The translations under genes were made by a program, and so were the position numbers. From NCBI GenBank assembly GCA_023417735.1, contig JAEZEK010000400.1, positions 1 through 8,904 on the forward strand: 8,904 bases of DNA. The letters are read 5' to 3'. Positions 6,224 through 8,904 of this stretch are shown piece by piece. The notes below the pieces were generated by a model that was not told the DNA's origin, made no database searches, and was given only the letters and a program-made list of their open reading frames with translations. This DNA comes from Pseudomonadota bacterium. Lineage in GTDB: Bacteria; Pseudomonadota; Alphaproteobacteria; Rhizobiales; Afifellaceae. Within the stretch, counting starts at the first letter, position 1; each line of letters begins with the position of its first letter.

Positions 6224-8212
6224 CTACGCCCAGCAGCGTAGCCACTCCGCGACGCTCCACGCCTGCGAGATGCAGCCGCGCGGCATGAAGGGCGCGTCGC
6301 CGTCGAAGATCTCGCTGATCGAGCCGATTCCGGCTTCCGACAGGTGTGTCGAATAGCCCGAGAGGAGGTCCTTCGCTTCGGGTCCGGCGGCGGGATCGAT
6401 CTTCAGCCAGGCGTCGATATAGGGCCCGATCAGCCAGCCCCATACCGTCCCCTGGTGATAGGCCGCGTCCCGCGCACGAAGATCGCCGAAATAGCGCCGC
6501 TCGTAGTCGCGATGGCCGGGATCGAGCGAGCGCAGGCCGACCGGCGTGAGGAGGCGGTCCCGCACCGTCTCGAACACCGGCCGCCAGCGCACTTCGTCGA
6601 GCACGGGATGCGGCAGGGCAATGGTGAAGATCTGGTTCGGCCGGCACGCCGGATCGTCTCCCGCCTCGCCGTCGACGACGTCGTAGAGGTGTCCGAGCCG
6701 GTCCGACCAGAACCGCTCGTTGAAGGAGCTGCGGGCCCTCTCGGCATGGCCGGCGATCGCGCCGGCGCGGTCGCCGTGGCCGGCGCGCCGCAGCCAGGAT
6801 TCGAGCAGGCGCATGGCGTTGTACCAGAGCGCGTTGATCTCGACCGGCTTGCCGCGGCGGGGCGTGACCACCCAATCCTCGACCTTGGCGTCCATCCAGG
6901 TGAGCTGGTAGCCCTCTTCGCCCTGGCGCAGCAGCCCGTCCTCCGGGTCGACGCGGATGCCGAAGCGCGTCCCCCGCAGGTGGCAGTCGGCGATGCCCTC
7001 CAGCACCGGAAGCATGGATTGCACCGTGTTCCAGTCCCCTGTCAGGCGGAGGTAGCGGTCGAGCGCGTGGAAGAACCAGAGCGTCGCGTCGGCCGTGTGA
7101 TAGAGGCCGTGCGTCTCCCCTTCGGGGAACATGTTCGGGATGAGCCCGTCGCGGACGTAGTGCACGAAGGTCCGCAAGATCCATCCGGCCTCGCCGGGCC
7201 GCCCGGTCGTGAGGGTGAGGCCCTCGAGCGAGATCATGGTGTCCCGGCCCCAGTCGGTGAACCAGTGATAGCCGGCGATCACCGTCCGCGCCTCGTCACC
7301 CACCGCGCGCGCACGCGCCTTGTCGGCGAGCCGGCCGACCGGATCGATCACGAAGGAATCGGCGCTGAGGACCAGCTCCGCCGCCATCCCCTCGCGCAGG
7401 CTCGGATCGGCGATGGCAATGAGCCGGCGGCGGCGCTGCCGCTCGTAGTCGAGCGACTGGGCGCCGGTCAGCGACGAGATCGCGTGCCAGGGGTCGGTCG
7501 AGGCGCAGAAGGCGATCCGCCCGTTCTCCGGGGAAGCCGTGAAGATGCCGGGGCTCCACAGCACGCCGAGCGAAGCATGGCCGCGCTGGGCCTCCTCGCT
7601 GTAGGTGAACTCGGCATGCCGCCCGCCGTCGAGCTCGAGGCGCGCCTCGTCGCCGGCGAGCATCATGCGCAGGGGCGGCAGCCCGTCCGGCGTCTCGACC
7701 TCGTAGCGCGCCCCGGATGCGCGCAGAACCGGGATCGCCCGCTCCCTGCCCTCGAGAGCGGCTTCGATCTCGCGGAAGCCGAGCCACGGCCGGAGCATCA
7801 GCGAGGCGTCCGAAGGCCCCTCGAAGTCGTAGATCACGTCCACCGTGTTCTGCAGGTGGCGCATCCCGATCCGCTTCTCGATCACGATGCCTTCGGCCAC
7901 CTCGTACCGCCATACGGGCAGGCCGAGCTCGAGGCGGAAATGGGCCGGCAGGCAGGCGTTCTCCCCGATGCCGAGGCGGACGATGGTCCCGTCCGGAAGC
8001 CGCACGTGCTCGTCCAGAGCCGTCACCATGACCGTCCGCCCGAACGGAGCCGGCAGCGACGAGACCAGCAGCCCGTGATAACGGCGCGTGATGTCGCCGA
8101 GAATGCCGGCGGAGGAATAGCCGCCGAGCCCGTTGCCGATCAGGTACTCGCGGTCCTGCTCCTGCCGCAGGCTGGCGGCGTCGATCGTGCGGATCGGATC
8201 AGGAGGGTTCAT
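6224..8212 (-). CDS. Amylo-alpha-1,6-glucosidase / glycogen debranching enzyme (GH133-like)
   Basis: The enzyme hydrolyses alpha-1,6 branch points in glycogen or limit dextrin, in the cytoplasm. The 662 residues form the two-part architecture usual for bacterial stand-alone members. An N-terminal beta-rich domain (about 15-290) opens with EYLIGNGLGGYSSAGILGD (22-40) and RRYHGLLVSSL (43-53). A C-terminal (alpha/alpha) barrel (about 300-662) follows. Barrel signatures are YHWFTDWGRDTMISLEG (315-331), LTWMDAKVEDW (437-447), KPVEINALWYNAM (455-467), YHQGTVWGWLIGPYIDA (585-601) and SISEIFDGDAPFMPRGCISQAWS (positions 631-653). The acidic residues in DWGRD, WMDAK and SEIFDG are the likely catalytic set. 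No signal peptide is present. The ATG at 8212 overlaps the upstream TreZ-like gene by 14 nt and has GAGG 7 nt before it, so the two are probably cotranslated. With TreZ it would return branched glucan to linear chains suited to TreY/TreZ. It appears intact. Confidence 0.94.
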   Translation of the reverse strand: MNPPDPIRTIDAASLRQEQDREYLIGNGLGGYSSAGILGDITRRYHGLLVSSLPAPFGRTVMVTALDEHVRLPDGTIVRLGIGENACLPAHFRLELGLPVWRYEVAEGIVIEKRIGMRHLQNTVDVIYDFEGPSDASLMLRPWLGFREIEAALEGRERAIPVLRASGARYEVETPDGLPPLRMMLAGDEARLELDGGRHAEFTYSEEAQRGHASLGVLWSPGIFTASPENGRIAFCASTDPWHAISSLTGAQSLDYERQRRRRLIAIADPSLREGMAAELVLSADSFVIDPVGRLADKARARAVGDEARTVIAGYHWFTDWGRDTMISLEGLTLTTGRPGEAGWILRTFVHYVRDGLIPNMFPEGETHGLYHTADATLWFFHALDRYLRLTGDWNTVQSMLPVLEGIADCHLRGTRFGIRVDPEDGLLRQGEEGYQLTWMDAKVEDWVVTPRRGKPVEINALWYNAMRLLESWLRRAGHGDRAGAIAGHAERARSSFNERFWSDRLGHLYDVVDGEAGDDPACRPNQIFTIALPHPVLDEVRWRPVFETVRDRLLTPVGLRSLDPGHRDYERRYFGDLRARDAAYHQGTVWGWLIGPYIDAWLKIDPAAGPEAKDLLSGYSTHLSEAGIGSISEIFDGDAPFMPRGCISQAWSVAEWLRCWA

Positions 8213-8904
8213 GGTCCGGCCTCATCAGGATTGCGCTGTGGGCGGGAAGGCGCCAGCCTTCCGTCGTCTCGACGGGCGGGGTTCCCGATCCGCCATATAG
8301 CGGGTTCTCGCTCGACCATGCGAGGCGCCATTCCCTGTCGGCCGGCGGCGCCATCAGCGGCTCGCCGATCGACCGCCTGGACAGCTCCGGCCCGAGATTG
8401 ACGAGGAGCAGCCGGTCGTCCGCCGAACCGAAGAAGCGGAGCGCGAACGCCTCCGGCCCGAGCACGGCGCCGTCGAGCGCGGTATCGGAAGGCGAGAGCA
8501 CCGGATCCGCGCGGCGCAGCCGGATCAGGTCCCGGTGCAGTGCGACCGCCTCCCGGTTCTGCTCGGCCTCGCGCCAGTCGAGCCTGCAGCGTTCGAACGT
8601 CGCCCGGTCGGTGGGATCGGGAAGCGTGCCTTGCGAGTCCGCTGCCGCCAGGCTGGCGAACTGCTTGACGAAATCGAGCCGCCCCGCCCGCACGCTTTCG
8701 CCGAGCTCCCCGTCGAAGTCGACGAAGTAGAGGAAGGGCTTCGTGCTCCAGAAGTCCTGGCCCTGGAAGAGCAGGGGCGTTCCGGGGGCGAGGAGGAGCA
8801 GGGCCGTGATCGCGCGAGCCCGGCCGGGGGTCGTCAACTGGTGCAGGCGCCGCCCTTGGCCGAGATTGGCGATCTGGTCGGGGGTCTCCAGGGAGTTCAC
8901 GCAG
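8199..8904 (-). CDS. treZ: TreZ-like malto-oligosyltrehalose trehalohydrolase, C-terminal part (5' end outside window)
   Basis: Only the last 234 residues are visible; TreZ proteins are near 580-600 residues, so roughly 350 are missing. TreZ releases trehalose from maltooligosyl trehalose made by TreY. The segment starts at GH13 conserved region IV (NSLETPDQIAN), continues with ALLLLAPGTPLLFQGQDF (last strand and helix of the barrel), and then shows PFLYFVDFDGELGESVRAGR. This last stretch corresponds to the TreZ motif following GQE (PFLYFADHEPEL-type). DPTDRATFERCRLDW and LHRDLIRLRRADPVLS are typical of the TreZ region before the C-terminal beta domain. The remaining about 100 residues form that beta domain. 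The GTG at 8900 is internal, because the frame is open to the window edge. Where most GH13 proteins have NHD, this one reads TPD, which is unusual. An alternative is another GH13 member such as a branching-enzyme-like protein, but the motif set favours TreZ. Confidence 0.8.
   Translation of the reverse strand, partial: CVNSLETPDQIANLGQGRRLHQLTTPGRARAITALLLLAPGTPLLFQGQDFWSTKPFLYFVDFDGELGESVRAGRLDFVKQFASLAAADSQGTLPDPTDRATFERCRLDWREAEQNREAVALHRDLIRLRRADPVLSPSDTALDGAVLGPEAFALRFFGSADDRLLLVNLGPELSRRSIGEPLMAPPADREWRLAWSSENPLYGGSGTPPVETTEGWRLPAHSAILMRPDHEPS

Noticed and set aside
6165..6226. Intrinsic terminator after the debranching enzyme
   Set aside because: Only very short inverted repeats and a direct repeat (GCGAG-GCCT type) are visible, with no T tract, so no terminator is claimed.
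5982..7184. A 400-codon minus-strand frame spanning the debranching enzyme 3' half and the intergenic gap
   Set aside because: It is an arginine- and proline-rich frame shift of the debranching gene. The part in the gap has no ribosome binding site or coding character of its own.
6344..8401. A 685-codon open frame on the plus strand
   Set aside because: It lies antisense to the debranching enzyme. The translation is rich in R, P, G, E and V with no family motifs. Such mirror frames are common in GC-rich codon usage.
1..8904. CRISPR arrays, tRNA or rRNA genes, insertion sequences
   Set aside because: No regularly spaced repeats, cloverleaf, rRNA segments, transposase motifs or terminal inverted repeats were seen. 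Genes fill nearly the whole window.

Overview
The window is very GC-rich and is packed with genes that all run on the minus strand. Many neighbours overlap or sit a few bases apart. Gene content and codon style suggest an alphaproteobacterium of the Rhizobiales, most like Methylobacterium or a relative. This is an inference from protein character, because no rRNA or other taxonomic marker is present.

In transcription order (right to left) there are two blocks. Block 1 (8904 to 6224) holds the C-terminal part of a TreZ-like GH13 enzyme (malto-oligosyltrehalose trehalohydrolase type). It overlaps by 14 nt a complete GH133 amylo-alpha-1,6-glucosidase (glycogen debranching enzyme). This is an alpha-glucan/trehalose module. 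A 272-nt intergenic region (5952 to 6223) follows. It has an AT-rich patch that may carry a promoter, and I found no clear terminator or RNA in it.

Block 2 (5951 to 1) looks like one operon of seven genes: myo-inositol-1-phosphate synthase (TTG start), a histidine-phosphatase-family enzyme (GTGA overlap), a CgeB-like GT-B glycosyltransferase, a sugar-1-phosphate nucleotidyltransferase, a CmoB-like SAM-dependent methyltransferase, a small beta-xylosidase-like glycoside hydrolase (ATGA overlap), and a GT4 glycosyltransferase cut off by the window edge. Together they supply an inositol phosphate, a phosphatase, an activated sugar, two glycosyl transfer steps, a methyl (or related one-carbon) transfer, and a glycosidase. 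The logic resembles the early steps of mycothiol synthesis (inositol phosphate, GT4 transfer, phosphatase). It suggests an inositol-containing, possibly modified glycoside or glycolipid whose product I cannot name. The neighbouring trehalose/glycogen genes hint at a stress-solute or carbon-storage setting.

Three observations stand out. The glycoside hydrolase reads as a circularly permuted TIM barrel: the acid/base NEP motif lies at residues 8-12, and the strands that normally precede it are at the C-terminus. The methyltransferase keeps residues that, from memory, bind carboxy-SAM in CmoB. The operon as a whole is a coherent pathway without an obvious known product.
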